Source of the DNA: an uncultured bacterium
GTDB lineage: Bacteria > CAIWAD01
NCBI GenBank assembly: GCA_903910645.1
Contig: CAIWAD010000027.1
Coordinates: 1 to 34,500, forward strand
DNA: 34,500 bases
Direction: 5' to 3'
Shown: positions 15,301-22,913 of the stretch, one piece after another
Position numbering within the stretch: position 1 is the stretch's first letter
How the letters are laid out: each line of letters opens with the position of its first letter
Position numbers and translations under genes: made by a program
Notes under the pieces: generated by a model
Databases searched by the model: none
Told to the model about the DNA's origin: nothing
What the model saw: only the letters and a program-made list of their open reading frames with translations

Positions 15301-16052
15301 AGGCCCCTGCGTCCCCGCCCCTCCCGCAGGAACTCGCGCCCCGCCCAACCCAGGCGGCGGGCCAGGGGAAGCCAGTCCTCCTCTGGAATGTCCACGCCGG
15401 GGGAATCCGGCGGGAAGCCACTGCCCGGGCCGTGGAAGTCGCTGCCCGCGCCACAGAGCAGGGCGTGGCGCCTGGCCAGACCACGCAGGGCATGTCGGGT
15501 GGCATCGTCATAGGTGGCGTAATGGACCTCCAGACCATCCAGCCCCGCCTCCACCCAGGCGGGGAGGCGTTCCTCCAGTTCCTCCAGGCCTGACAGGCCG
15601 GCCAGGGGATGCGCCGCCAGGGTGATGCCACCGGCGGCATGCACCAGTCGGCACACCTCATTCAAGGGAAGAGCGCCCTGGCCCAGTCCAAGGGAAACGG
15701 CCCCTGGCGCTGGTCCGCCGCGCAGGGCACCCGTCACCCGGGACAGTTGGGGATGGCGGATGGAATCAAGGGCCAGCAGCAGCTCCGCATCGTGCTCATT
15801 GAAGTGGTAGGCCAGCACATGCAACACGCCCTGTGGCCCCAGCGCATCAATCTCCACACCGCTCACCACATGGACGCCGCTGGGCTCCAGCGCGGCCCGG
15901 AAACGCTCCAGTCCCTCCACGGTGTTGTGGTCCGCCAGTGCGGCATGCCGCACACCGGCGCGCACCAGCTCGCCGGCCAACTGCTCCGGACTCAAGGTGC
16001 CGTCGCTGAAATGGCTGTGGGTGTGCAGATCCACCGGCCGCATGCGGGCCAT
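12375..16052 (-). CDS. PHP phosphoesterase - Cache - PAS - PAS - CBS - CBS - DUF294 nucleotidyltransferase fusion
   Basis: 1225 residues in one uninterrupted frame. Domains in order: PHP (about 5-245) with the expected metal residues H10, H12, D17, H42, E67, H78, H148, D205, H207, closest in style to TrpH/YciV-type 3',5'-bisnucleotide phosphatases or 5'-exonucleases; membrane helix (261-283); periplasmic Cache domain (284-445, with [36 protein letters not shown]); membrane helix (447-466); PAS (488-603); PAS (612-728); CBS pair (757-870); DUF294 nucleotidyltransferase (895-1050) with [10 protein letters not shown] and D963/D965; DUF294 C-terminal region (1080-1220). Both ends should lie in the cytoplasm. 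ATG 16052 has GGGGAGGA; a longer frame to 16148 lacks a start site and would cross a hairpin. It follows the DUF485/ActP genes after a terminator and overlaps mtgA. The Cache ligand may be a small carboxylate. Linking ligand sensing to phosphoesterase and nucleotide transfer is inference. Confidence 0.85.
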   Translation of the reverse strand: MARMRPVDLHTHSHFSDGTLSPEQLAGELVRAGVRHAALADHNTVEGLERFRAALEPSGVHVVSGVEIDALGPQGVLHVLAYHFNEHDAELLLALDSIRHPQLSRVTGALRGGPAPGAVSLGLGQGALPLNEVCRLVHAAGGITLAAHPLAGLSGLEELEERLPAWVEAGLDGLEVHYATYDDATRHALRGLARRHALLCGAGSDFHGPGSGFPPDSPGVDIPEEDWLPLARRLGWAGREFLREGRGRRGLSGAGNWRSFLLHIGLPAMLAGLLFLWAIFGALIPAMEEQLLERKKETIRELTRVAASILQEYADDAAAGRLPLAQAQREAAERIRLMRYGAEGKDYFWITDMRPVMVMHPWRTDLEGKDLSTFKDPRGFLVFVEFVRAVQERESGYVGYDWQWKDDPDQIVPKLSHVQAFRPWSWVIGTGIYTQDVQAEIARVRTRLVWISLGIALAVGLLQLYAMRQSLLLETRRAQAERELKESREKYRSLAEAGSEGMLMVLDGDVSYANRPMELLCGGGPGALAGRHALDLLPDENTTDRRAREWLQALMDGGAAAPSLEARLRALDDTRPEVLFSATPIAFDGRRGFILVARDIGRHKELAAALKRSRVHYRKLTRSIRMGVFRSEWTDGALLREANPALRRLLGMADDASIEGLDWLEQVADAETRQELRGRLEREDSVEVPRLALRRMDGSRLEARLFAVLVREEGRVLCDGVLEDLSDKLREEARRNELIGQLQSTLFHLQEPVAPAIRPAPTLPPGRSIAEAARRMVLADSSALVVVTDTGEPVGLVTDRDFRARVTGGGLDPSRPVREIMSAPLSTISVHALVHEAILQMQNRRIGHLVAVDEAGRLVGLLRDRNLVHFRHYSTMILTHSLRHASGPVALAEAAERLPRLVHALLGSGTRVRALNRLVSSAADAVVERLLELALEDLGPAPLPFAFLAMGSEGRMEQTLLTDQDNGIVYQNPPAGREEVCAAWFLELGRRVCEGLAQAGYRPCLGGVMASRPAWNQSLDGWKNSFSRWIREAGPQELLDLNIAFDFRPVAGSGGEACQALTRELRAHVAAEIRQHPPFLPHLAQNTLLSRPGLGLRGNILLPMSTPGGARALNLKEVLLPLVNTGRLYALRHELVETHTMDRLSRLHELGRLGRELHENLAADYESIQRLRLYRQAQALSEGRDPVNWTTPSDWSAAEEAAIKRLLAAWSDLRKKIGYDFLGSA

Positions 16053-16086
16053 GGTGTCCTCCCCTGGGGTGCGTCGCGCGGGAAAG

Positions 16087-16109
16087 GGCGGCACCGCCCT
16101 GGTGCCGCC
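16087..16109 (-). promoter_or_regulatory. Leader hairpin before the PHP fusion gene
   Basis: GGCGGCACC (16087-16095) and GGTGCCGCC (16101-16109) form a perfect 9-bp stem with a 5-base loop, 35 bases before the start at 16052. On the minus strand it is followed by CCTTTCCC, not a clean T-run, so a structured leader or weak attenuator is more likely than a full terminator. Confidence 0.45.
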
Positions 16110-16127
16110 TCGCTTGACCACGGAATG

Positions 16128-16164
16128 TAAAATCCCGGCCCTCTCCACAAGAGAAGGCCGGGAT
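16128..16164 (-). terminator. Intrinsic terminator of the DUF485-actP operon
   Basis: ATCCCGGCC (16132-16140) pairs with GGCCGGGAT (16156-16164), with further pairing inside the 15-base interior. Read on the minus strand, the stem ends in a short T tract (16131-16128), so it fits the transcript coming from the symporter gene. Confidence 0.7.
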
Positions 16165-16302
16165 GCCAGTCATGAAAGAGGTCTGCGTTTCATGGCCACT
16201 TCGCGCTTCTCATCGCCTCTGCCGGACCAACCTTTCGAAACCGCGCGGCGCGATTCTCCAGCAAAGCGTTTGAAAGGCCCGGCCCCACAGGATCCCCCGA
16301 CC

Positions 16303-18213
16303 CTAGTGCTCCACGCCCGTGGTGGTGCGCGTGGTGGCCAACGAGACCAGCACCAGCACCAGGAAACTCAAGGGAATGGAGATGATGCCCGGATTGTCCA
16401 GCGGGAAGGGTGCCGTGGTGGGATCCAGCCCGTACTTCTCATACATGGTTGGGCTGAAAAGAATGAGTCCCACGCTGCTGGTGATGCCCGCCGTGATGCC
16501 CGCCGTGATGCCCCGGGCCGTGGTGCGCTTCCAGAAGAGCATCATCAGGATGGCGGGCAAATTGGCGCTGGCGGCCACGGCGAAGGCCAGGCCCACCAGG
16601 AAGCTCACATTCATGCCTTTGAAGAGGATGCCCAGCACAATGGCCACAATGCCCACCACGAAGGCGGCAGTCTTGCCGGCGCGCACCTTTTTGTGCTCAT
16701 CCATGTTGCGCCCCGCCCAGCGGTCCATCAGGTCGTGGGCCACGGCGCCGGAGGCGGCAATGATGAGCCCGCTCACCGTTCCCAGCACCGTGCTGAAGGC
16801 GATGGCGGAGATGATGGCGAAGAGCAGTTCGCCGAAGGACCGCGCCAACAGCGGCGCCGACATGTTGTTGTCCAGCGGGTTCACCACGGCGCTGGTCATG
16901 GCGCCCAGACCCATGAAGAGGGTGAGCACATAGAAGGCGCCAATTGCCGCGATGGCCACAATGGTGGATTTGCGCGCGGACATGGGACTGGGCACGGTGT
17001 AGTAGCGGATCAGGATATGGGGCAGGGCCGCCGTGCCGAAGAACAGGGCCAGCATCAGGCTGATGAAGTCCAGGCGCTCCAGGGGCGTGCCTTCCACCTT
17101 GAACTTCAGGCCGGGGCGCATGATGCGGTTGCCCGGCGTCTCCAGCGGGTAGATGACCTTCACCTTGGCGCCAGCCTCGTCCGTGAAGGATGCATCCTTC
17201 CAGCGGCGCACCTTGGTGTCCTTGTGGGACATCAGGGACAAGTACTCCAGTGGTCCCACGGGGCCGGTGGAGGCGCCGTCGCCCGCCTTGCCCGCCACAC
17301 TCACCAGGTTGCCCACCTGACGCAGCTTGTTGGTTTCCGAGGCCGGCGCGCCATTGATGATGTGGCTGCCGTCCGCTCCCTTGGCTTCCCACTGGGCCTC
17401 GGCCAGGGTCAAGGCGCCATCCTTGCCCTCTTCAACATGGTACCAGCCCTCGCCCGCGGGACCGGTCAGGCGCACGAAGCGGGCCTTCTTCACCGTGGCC
17501 AGCTCCGTTACGCTCACTGTGCTGTCCGTGGGAAGCACCGCTTCGCCACTGGCCGTGGCGGCCAGCATGTGGGGTTCCACGAAGGGTGTGGTGCCACCCT
17601 GGTCCGGCGCCGTCTCCAGGCCGCGCCACAGCACCGCGCCCACCAGCACGGTGGAGAAGACCACCAGCAGGGCGCCCTTGATGAACTGCACATAGGTGGT
17701 GGAAGTCATGCCCGCTGTGGCCACAATGGTGATCACAATGGCGCCCACCATCACCACGCCCCAGGCATGGGGAATGCCCAACAGGGGCTCCACCAGCACA
17801 CCAGCGCCCACCATCTGCGGGATGAGATAGAAGATGCTCACCACCAGGGTGCTGATGGCCGCCGCCAGCTTGATGCCGCGATGGTCGAACTTGGCGTCCA
17901 GGGCGTCGGTGAAAGTGTACTTGCCCAGGCGCTTCATGGGTTCGGCCACGATGAAGAGGGCCACGATCCAGCCCGCCAGATAGCCGATGGAATAAAGGAA
18001 GCCATCGTAGCCGGCGGTGGCGATCATGCCGCAGATGCCCAGGAAGGAGGCGGCGCTAAGGTAGTCGCCGGCGAAGGCGATGCCGTTCACCGCCCAGTGG
18101 ATGCTGCCGCCCGCCGCGTAGTAGGCGCTGGCGGAGGTGGTGCGGCGGGCCAGCCAGAAGCTTAGACCCAGCACGCTGGCCACGAAGAAGAGGAAGACCA
18201 GGATGGCCATCAT
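16303..18213 (-). CDS. actP: Sodium:solute symporter, ActP (acetate) type
   Basis: 636 residues, SSS family, many membrane helices. N-terminal SFWLARRTTSASAYYAAGG, GIAFAGDYLSAASFLGI and the later LFFGTAALPHILIRYYTVP segments are typical of ActP, which takes up acetate and other short carboxylates with Na+. It is longer than Escherichia coli ActP (549 residues). The extra length sits in one hydrophilic block of about 180 residues (200-380) between two membrane helices, where E. coli ActP has a short loop. The block is rich in charged and Gly residues and I do not recognise it. ATG 18213 overlaps the DUF485 stop and has AAAGGAGG upstream; ATG 18210 is an alternative. Preceded by a DUF485 gene as in yjcH-actP, and followed by a terminator and the CBS/DUF294 fusion. 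Confidence 0.88.
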   Translation of the reverse strand: MMAILVFLFFVASVLGLSFWLARRTTSASAYYAAGGSIHWAVNGIAFAGDYLSAASFLGICGMIATAGYDGFLYSIGYLAGWIVALFIVAEPMKRLGKYTFTDALDAKFDHRGIKLAAAISTLVVSIFYLIPQMVGAGVLVEPLLGIPHAWGVVMVGAIVITIVATAGMTSTTYVQFIKGALLVVFSTVLVGAVLWRGLETAPDQGGTTPFVEPHMLAATASGEAVLPTDSTVSVTELATVKKARFVRLTGPAGEGWYHVEEGKDGALTLAEAQWEAKGADGSHIINGAPASETNKLRQVGNLVSVAGKAGDGASTGPVGPLEYLSLMSHKDTKVRRWKDASFTDEAGAKVKVIYPLETPGNRIMRPGLKFKVEGTPLERLDFISLMLALFFGTAALPHILIRYYTVPSPMSARKSTIVAIAAIGAFYVLTLFMGLGAMTSAVVNPLDNNMSAPLLARSFGELLFAIISAIAFSTVLGTVSGLIIAASGAVAHDLMDRWAGRNMDEHKKVRAGKTAAFVVGIVAIVLGILFKGMNVSFLVGLAFAVAASANLPAILMMLFWKRTTARGITAGITAGITSSVGLILFSPTMYEKYGLDPTTAPFPLDNPGIISIPLSFLVLVLVSLATTRTTTGVEH

Positions 18214-18497
18214 GCCTGGCCTCCTTTCCCGCCGGACTGCCCGCGCTCGTGGTTTGAGCACATGCGGTCATAGATCAAGGCCAGCACCAGGGCGATGACA
18301 ATGAGACCCATGCCGTAGACCACCGCCAGGTTCAGTCCGCCGGCCACCACAGCCTCCATGGCCAGAGGATCCACCACATTGATGGCCACGAATCCCGCGT
18401 ACACCAGCGCATACACGATGAACATCCAGACTCCCACGCGGGCCTTGAAGGCCGAGCTGGGATCCTTGCCTGAGGACGCTGCCGGTTGGTGGAGCAT
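18210..18497 (-). CDS. DUF485 small membrane protein (YjcH-like)
   Basis: 95 residues with two membrane helices (about 21-41 and 57-77). The FKARVGVWMFIVYALVYAGF block and the second helix ending IYDRMCSN resemble DUF485 proteins such as YjcH, which are encoded directly upstream of ActP-type symporters and are presumed accessory subunits. ATG 18497 is preferred since GGGAGG lies 4 bases before it; the frame is open to 18581. The stop shares ATGA with the symporter start. Confidence 0.82.
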   Translation of the reverse strand: MLHQPAASSGKDPSSAFKARVGVWMFIVYALVYAGFVAINVVDPLAMEAVVAGGLNLAVVYGMGLIVIALVLALIYDRMCSNHERGQSGGKGGQA

Positions 18498-18623
18498 GGA
18501 ACCTCCCATTCCTGATGAAGGGCCGTGATACAATGGCCCCAGTGGGGCTTGGCTTTTGACTGCGGAAGGAATCGATGACAAGCGTGTGGACCGCGTGGCC
18601 CGTTGAACAATTCACAAGATAAC

Positions 18624-18653
18624 GGGACGCCCCGCCATCAGGCAAGGCGTCCC
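18624..18653 (-). terminator. Hairpin after the RND operon
   Basis: GGGACGCC (18624-18631) and GGCGTCCC (18646-18653) pair around a 14-base loop, 17 bases past the RND stop. The sequence after it on the minus strand (GTTATCTTG) is only mildly T-rich, so termination may be incomplete or Rho-assisted. Confidence 0.55.
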
Positions 18654-18669
18654 CGCGAGGCAGAAATTT

Positions 18670-21600
18670 CTATGCGCCTGGCAGGCTGCGCAGCCAGCGG
18701 CGGCGGCGCATCTCCCGCAGGGCCTCCACCGCCTGGTCGGCCTTCAGGTGGAAGGCCGGCACCACCAGCAGGCTCAGGGCCGTGGAAACAAACAAACCCG
18801 TCAGGATGCCGATGGCCATGGGCGAGCGCACCTCGGCGCCCGGGCCCAGGCCCAGTGCGCTGGGCAAGGCCGCCATCATGGTGGCCGTGCTGGTCATCAG
18901 GATGGGTCGCAGGCGCTTGGGCCCCGCCTCCAGCAAGGCATCCCGGGCGTTCAGGCCCCTGGCCTGGGCCTGTCGGGCGTAATCCACCAGGATGATGGAG
19001 TTCTTCTTCACGATGCCCATGAGCAGGAGCAGGCCGATCATGGAAAAGATGTTCAGCGTCTTGCCCGCCATCCACAAGCCGCCCGCCGCGCCCGCCACCG
19101 AAAGGGGAAGGATGGTGAGCACGGTCACCGGGTGCAGCAGGGAGTTGAACTGGCTGGCCAGCACCATGTAGGCCACGGCGATGCCCAGGAAGAGCGTTAC
19201 CAGCAGGCTGCCCATGGATTCCTTGAACGCCACGCTGGCCCCGCCCAGCACCAGGCGGTAGCCCGCGGGCAGTTCTTGTTGCATGTCCTCCACGCTCTTT
19301 AGCACATCCTGCTGGGAATGGCCGGGCGCCACATTGGCCGTGATGGTGATGGCGCGTTCGCGATCCCGCCGGGTGATGGCCTGCAGGGCGGGCAGCTCCT
19401 CCACCTGCACCACGCTGGACAAGGGAACCAGCTCCCCGCTGGCGGTGCGCACGCGCAGGCGCATGAGGTCCTCCGGGCGCGCGCGCTGGCTGGCCAACAG
19501 ACGCATGCGCACATCCAGGCGTCGTCCACCCTCGCTGTACTTGCCCACGCGCACTCCGCCCACCAGGGCGTTGATGGCCGCCGCCACATCCTCCACGGGA
19601 ATGCCCAGGTCGGCGCAGCGGGCCCGGTCCGGTGTGACGCGCAGCTCCGGCATGCCCACCTGGTAGTCGCTGTCCACATCCACCGCCAGTCCACCGCTTT
19701 CCAGCTTGCGACGCAGTTCGCCGGTGACATCCACCAGGCCGTCCCAATCTGAGCCGCGCACGGAGAACTCCACGGGAAATCCACGCCGCGCGGTGAAGCC
19801 CTGTTGGCTGGGATCCTGCACCATGGCGCGCACGCCCGGAATGGTGTTCAACTCCTTGCGCAGCTGGGCGGCGAAGTCCATGTGCCCCAGTTCGCGCTGG
19901 TCCGGCGGCACCAGGGTGACGAAGAGGAAGCCCGAGTTCACCTGACCGGAGCCAAAACCGCCCACATTGCCGAAAACGCGCAGCACTTCCGGATGGGCGA
20001 GCACGCGCTGCTCCACCTGGTTCATCAAAAGATCCGTCTCGCGGATATGGCTGCCCACGGCGGTCTGCACGCGGATCATCAGACGGCTCTGATCCTGGCT
20101 GGGAACAAACTCGCCGGGCAGGCTGCGCAGCAGGAACACGGCACCCACCGTCAGGGCCAATGCCCCCAGCAGGATTTTGCCAGGATGGTTGAGCACCCTG
20201 TCCAGCGTGGTGTGGTAGGCCCTTTCAATGCGTGTGAAGACAGCGTCGGCGGCCAAGCCCACCCGGCTGCGGCGTTCCCGGCTGGTGTCCAGCATCTGGG
20301 AACAGCGGGCCGGCGCCAGCGTGACGGCTTCCACATAGCTGAAGAGCACGGCCAGACACAAGGTGACGCCGAACTGCAAAAAGAAGCGCCCCACGATGCC
20401 CTGCATGAAGATCACCGGCAGGAAAATGGCCACCACTGCCACCGTTGCGGACAGCGCGGCAAAGGTGATCTCCGCCGTGCCTTCGCGGGCCGCGGCGTGC
20501 CGGTCCTTTCCCATCTCGCCATGCCTGTAGATGTTCTCCATCACCATGATGGCGTCGTCCACCACGATGCCCACCGCCAGGGCCATGGCCAGCAGGGTGA
20601 ATGTGTTGAACGTGTAGCCCAGGAAGTGGATGACCGCCACCGTGCCCAACAAGGACATGGGAATGGCCAGCACCACATTCAGCGTGGAGGAGAGGCTCCC
20701 CAGGAAGAGCCAGCACACCAGGGCCGTGAGGAGCACGCTGAGCACCAGCTCGAACTGCACCTCGTGCACACTCTCCGCGATGAACTCCGTGCTGTCGAAG
20801 TTGATGGCCAGGGCCATGCCCTCCGGCAAGGTGGGTTGAAGGGACTCCATCACGGCGCGCACCTTTTCCGCCACTTCCACGGCGTTGGCGCCACGCTGCT
20901 TGCGGATGCCCAGGCCAATGGCCGGCTGTCCGTTCACACGGGCCATGTTGCGCATGTCCTCGAAGCCGTCCTCCACCAGGGCCACATCCTCCAGGTGGAC
21001 AGGAGAGCCCCGGCGGCGCCCCACCTCAATGGAGCGGAAGGATGCCAGGTCCAGGGCCTCGCCCAGCACGCGCACATTGATTTCGCGGCCCGTGGTTTCA
21101 ATGCGTCCGGCGGGCAACTCCACATGGCCGGCTTGCAGGGCGCGGGCCACCTCCCCGGCGGTGAGACCGAACTGGTCCAGCCGCTCGGCGTCCAGCCAGA
21201 TGCGCACATTGCGCTCCAGGTAGCCGCCCATGGTGATTTCGCCCACGCCGGGGACGGTCTGCAGCTTCTCCTTGATCTGGTAACGCGCCACATCGGTGAG
21301 TTGCTGGCGCGGAACAGGGCCGGAAAGGCCCAGCCACAGGATGGGCTGATCCTCGGGATTTGTCTTGGATACCGTGGCCGGATCCATGTCCCGGGGCAGG
21401 CGGCGCTGGGACTGGGCGATGCGCGTTTGCACATCCTGCAGGGCCAGGTCCACACCCCGCTCCATGGCCATTTCCAGGGTGATGCTGGCCTGTCCCTGGC
21501 GGCTGGACGAAGTGATGCTCTGCACGCCCTCCACCTGCACCAGAGCTTCCTCCAGTACCTCCACCACATCGGTTTCCATGGATTCCGGCGAAGCACCCTC

Positions 21601-21753
21601 CCAGGCCAGTCCCACAGTGATGGTGGGAAAATCCACATCGGGGAACTGGCTGATGCCGATGCGTCGGCCGGCCACCACGCCGAAGAGCACGGTGGCGGCG
21701 ATCATCATCCAGGCCAGGACCGGCTTGCGGATGCAGACTTCGGTCAAATTCAT
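18670..21753 (-). CDS. RND multidrug efflux permease (HAE1/AcrB-MexF type)
   Basis: 1027 residues, normal for the HAE1 class. Inner-membrane trimer that exports hydrophobic compounds using the proton gradient. N-terminal MNLTEVCIRKPVLAWMM, the proton-relay Asp pair D399/D400 in GIVVDDAIMVMENI of TM4, and the duplicated 12-helix plan with two large periplasmic loops are visible. The tandem order TolC, adaptor, pump with 4-base overlaps on both sides shows a complete tripartite system. The Asp pair separates it from heavy-metal (CusA-type) pumps, but the actual substrates cannot be told. Confidence 0.93.
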   Translation of the reverse strand: MNLTEVCIRKPVLAWMMIAATVLFGVVAGRRIGISQFPDVDFPTITVGLAWEGASPESMETDVVEVLEEALVQVEGVQSITSSSRQGQASITLEMAMERGVDLALQDVQTRIAQSQRRLPRDMDPATVSKTNPEDQPILWLGLSGPVPRQQLTDVARYQIKEKLQTVPGVGEITMGGYLERNVRIWLDAERLDQFGLTAGEVARALQAGHVELPAGRIETTGREINVRVLGEALDLASFRSIEVGRRRGSPVHLEDVALVEDGFEDMRNMARVNGQPAIGLGIRKQRGANAVEVAEKVRAVMESLQPTLPEGMALAINFDSTEFIAESVHEVQFELVLSVLLTALVCWLFLGSLSSTLNVVLAIPMSLLGTVAVIHFLGYTFNTFTLLAMALAVGIVVDDAIMVMENIYRHGEMGKDRHAAAREGTAEITFAALSATVAVVAIFLPVIFMQGIVGRFFLQFGVTLCLAVLFSYVEAVTLAPARCSQMLDTSRERRSRVGLAADAVFTRIERAYHTTLDRVLNHPGKILLGALALTVGAVFLLRSLPGEFVPSQDQSRLMIRVQTAVGSHIRETDLLMNQVEQRVLAHPEVLRVFGNVGGFGSGQVNSGFLFVTLVPPDQRELGHMDFAAQLRKELNTIPGVRAMVQDPSQQGFTARRGFPVEFSVRGSDWDGLVDVTGELRRKLESGGLAVDVDSDYQVGMPELRVTPDRARCADLGIPVEDVAAAINALVGGVRVGKYSEGGRRLDVRMRLLASQRARPEDLMRLRVRTASGELVPLSSVVQVEELPALQAITRRDRERAITITANVAPGHSQQDVLKSVEDMQQELPAGYRLVLGGASVAFKESMGSLLVTLFLGIAVAYMVLASQFNSLLHPVTVLTILPLSVAGAAGGLWMAGKTLNIFSMIGLLLLMGIVKKNSIILVDYARQAQARGLNARDALLEAGPKRLRPILMTSTATMMAALPSALGLGPGAEVRSPMAIGILTGLFVSTALSLLVVPAFHLKADQAVEALREMRRRRWLRSLPGA

Positions 21754-22913
21754 GGACGGGCTCCCGTCTGGGCCTTGCCACCTCCCGCTTTGCCGCCGCC
21801 TGTGCGCACCGTTGCGCCATCGCGCAGGGCTTCAGCGCCCCGCACCACCAGGCTCTCCGCCGCCGCCAGGCCCTTGCGCACTTCCACCAGACCGTCCACC
21901 GTGCGCAGTCCCAGCTCCAGCACGCGCTCCTGGGCCTTGCCGTCCTTCACCACATAAGCCAGGAAGCCGCGCTCACTGGGACGCACGGCACTTTGCGGCA
22001 CCACGGGGCGCTCGGCGCTGTCGCCCACCGGCACCGACACCTCGGCAAAGGCGCCAGGCCGCAGGGAGGCATCCGGCCGCATGACCTCGGCGGTGACCTC
22101 CACCATGCGCGTGTCCTCATTGGCGGATTCAGCCACATGGATCAACCTTGCCTTGCGCTCCACTGGCGATCCCGCCACGCGGAAGCGGGCTTCAAGGCCC
22201 GCATGCAAGCGCTCAGCCTCTGCCTCGGGCACGCGGAAGCGCAGGAGCAGCGGATCCCGGCGCACCAGCGTGGCCAGCAAAGTGCCCGGCTGCACATAGC
22301 GGCCCGTTTGCACATCGCGGCTTTGCACGGTGCCCGCCAGGGGCGCCTTGGCGCGGGAATCCTCTGAGTTGCGCCGGGCCTGGGCCAAGGCCGCCTCGCG
22401 GGAGCGCAGCTCCGCCGTGGCGGTGGCCACCCGCGTGCGCCAGGCCTGCACCTCCTCGCCGGCGATGATGCCGGCGTTGCGCTCATTGGCGGCGTTGCGC
22501 CGCTCAAGTCCGGCTTCGGCCTCGGCCAGGGCTGCGGCGGCCTTCTCTCGGGCGGCCTCGGCTTCCTCCACCAACAGGCGATAGCGTTCGGGCTCAATCT
22601 CCACCAGCGCCTGGCCTTCCTCCACCCGCTGTCCCTCACGGAAGCGCACGGCCTCCACCGCGCCGGGCACGCGGGCGGTGACCTGCACCACTTCAAAGGC
22701 CTCAACGGAACCCACCGCCGTTACGGTGGCCTCAACGGCGCGGATCTCCACCAGGCGGGCCTCCACGGCCACCGACTGTGGACCTCTGGCGCCACCGCCC
22801 GGTCCACCGGCTCCCGGAGCGCCCGCCCCTTCACCCTTGCCCTTTGAACATGCCGCAGCCAGCACCAGCAGCATTCCCAAGGTGATGGCCCCTGTGCATC
22901 GCATCCTGCTCAT
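21750..22913 (-). CDS. RND periplasmic adaptor (membrane fusion) lipoprotein
   Basis: 387 residues. Lipobox LAAAC puts the lipidated Cys at 22, followed by a Gly/Ala-rich linker. The MFP plan is visible: barrel-sandwich halves (GSVEAFEVVQVTARVPG with V.FREGQ.VEEGQ.L, and AKAPLAGTVQSRDVQTGRYV), separated by an Ala/Glu-rich alpha-hairpin (about 105-185), then beta-barrel and membrane-proximal parts. It links the pump to the TolC-like channel. ATG 22913 overlaps the TolC-family stop, with GAGGAGCGGAG upstream. The C-terminus ends in a Gly/Lys-rich tail. Confidence 0.92.
   Translation of the reverse strand: MSRMRCTGAITLGMLLVLAAACSKGKGEGAGAPGAGGPGGGARGPQSVAVEARLVEIRAVEATVTAVGSVEAFEVVQVTARVPGAVEAVRFREGQRVEEGQALVEIEPERYRLLVEEAEAAREKAAAALAEAEAGLERRNAANERNAGIIAGEEVQAWRTRVATATAELRSREAALAQARRNSEDSRAKAPLAGTVQSRDVQTGRYVQPGTLLATLVRRDPLLLRFRVPEAEAERLHAGLEARFRVAGSPVERKARLIHVAESANEDTRMVEVTAEVMRPDASLRPGAFAEVSVPVGDSAERPVVPQSAVRPSERGFLAYVVKDGKAQERVLELGLRTVDGLVEVRKGLAAAESLVVRGAEALRDGATVRTGGGKAGGGKAQTGARP

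Noticed and set aside
13401-15593. Long plus-strand open frame (730 codons) opposite the PHP fusion gene
   Set aside because: Rich in His, Gln, Ala and Gly with no domain; mirror of a GC-rich gene whose minus-strand reading gives clear domains.
15922-18165. Long plus-strand open frame (747 codons) opposite the symporter
   Set aside because: Low-complexity, His/Gly-rich product and no ribosome site; the minus strand encodes a clear SSS transporter.
19804-21957. Long plus-strand open frame (717 codons) opposite the RND pump
   Set aside because: Same antisense artefact; the minus strand encodes a full-length RND permease.
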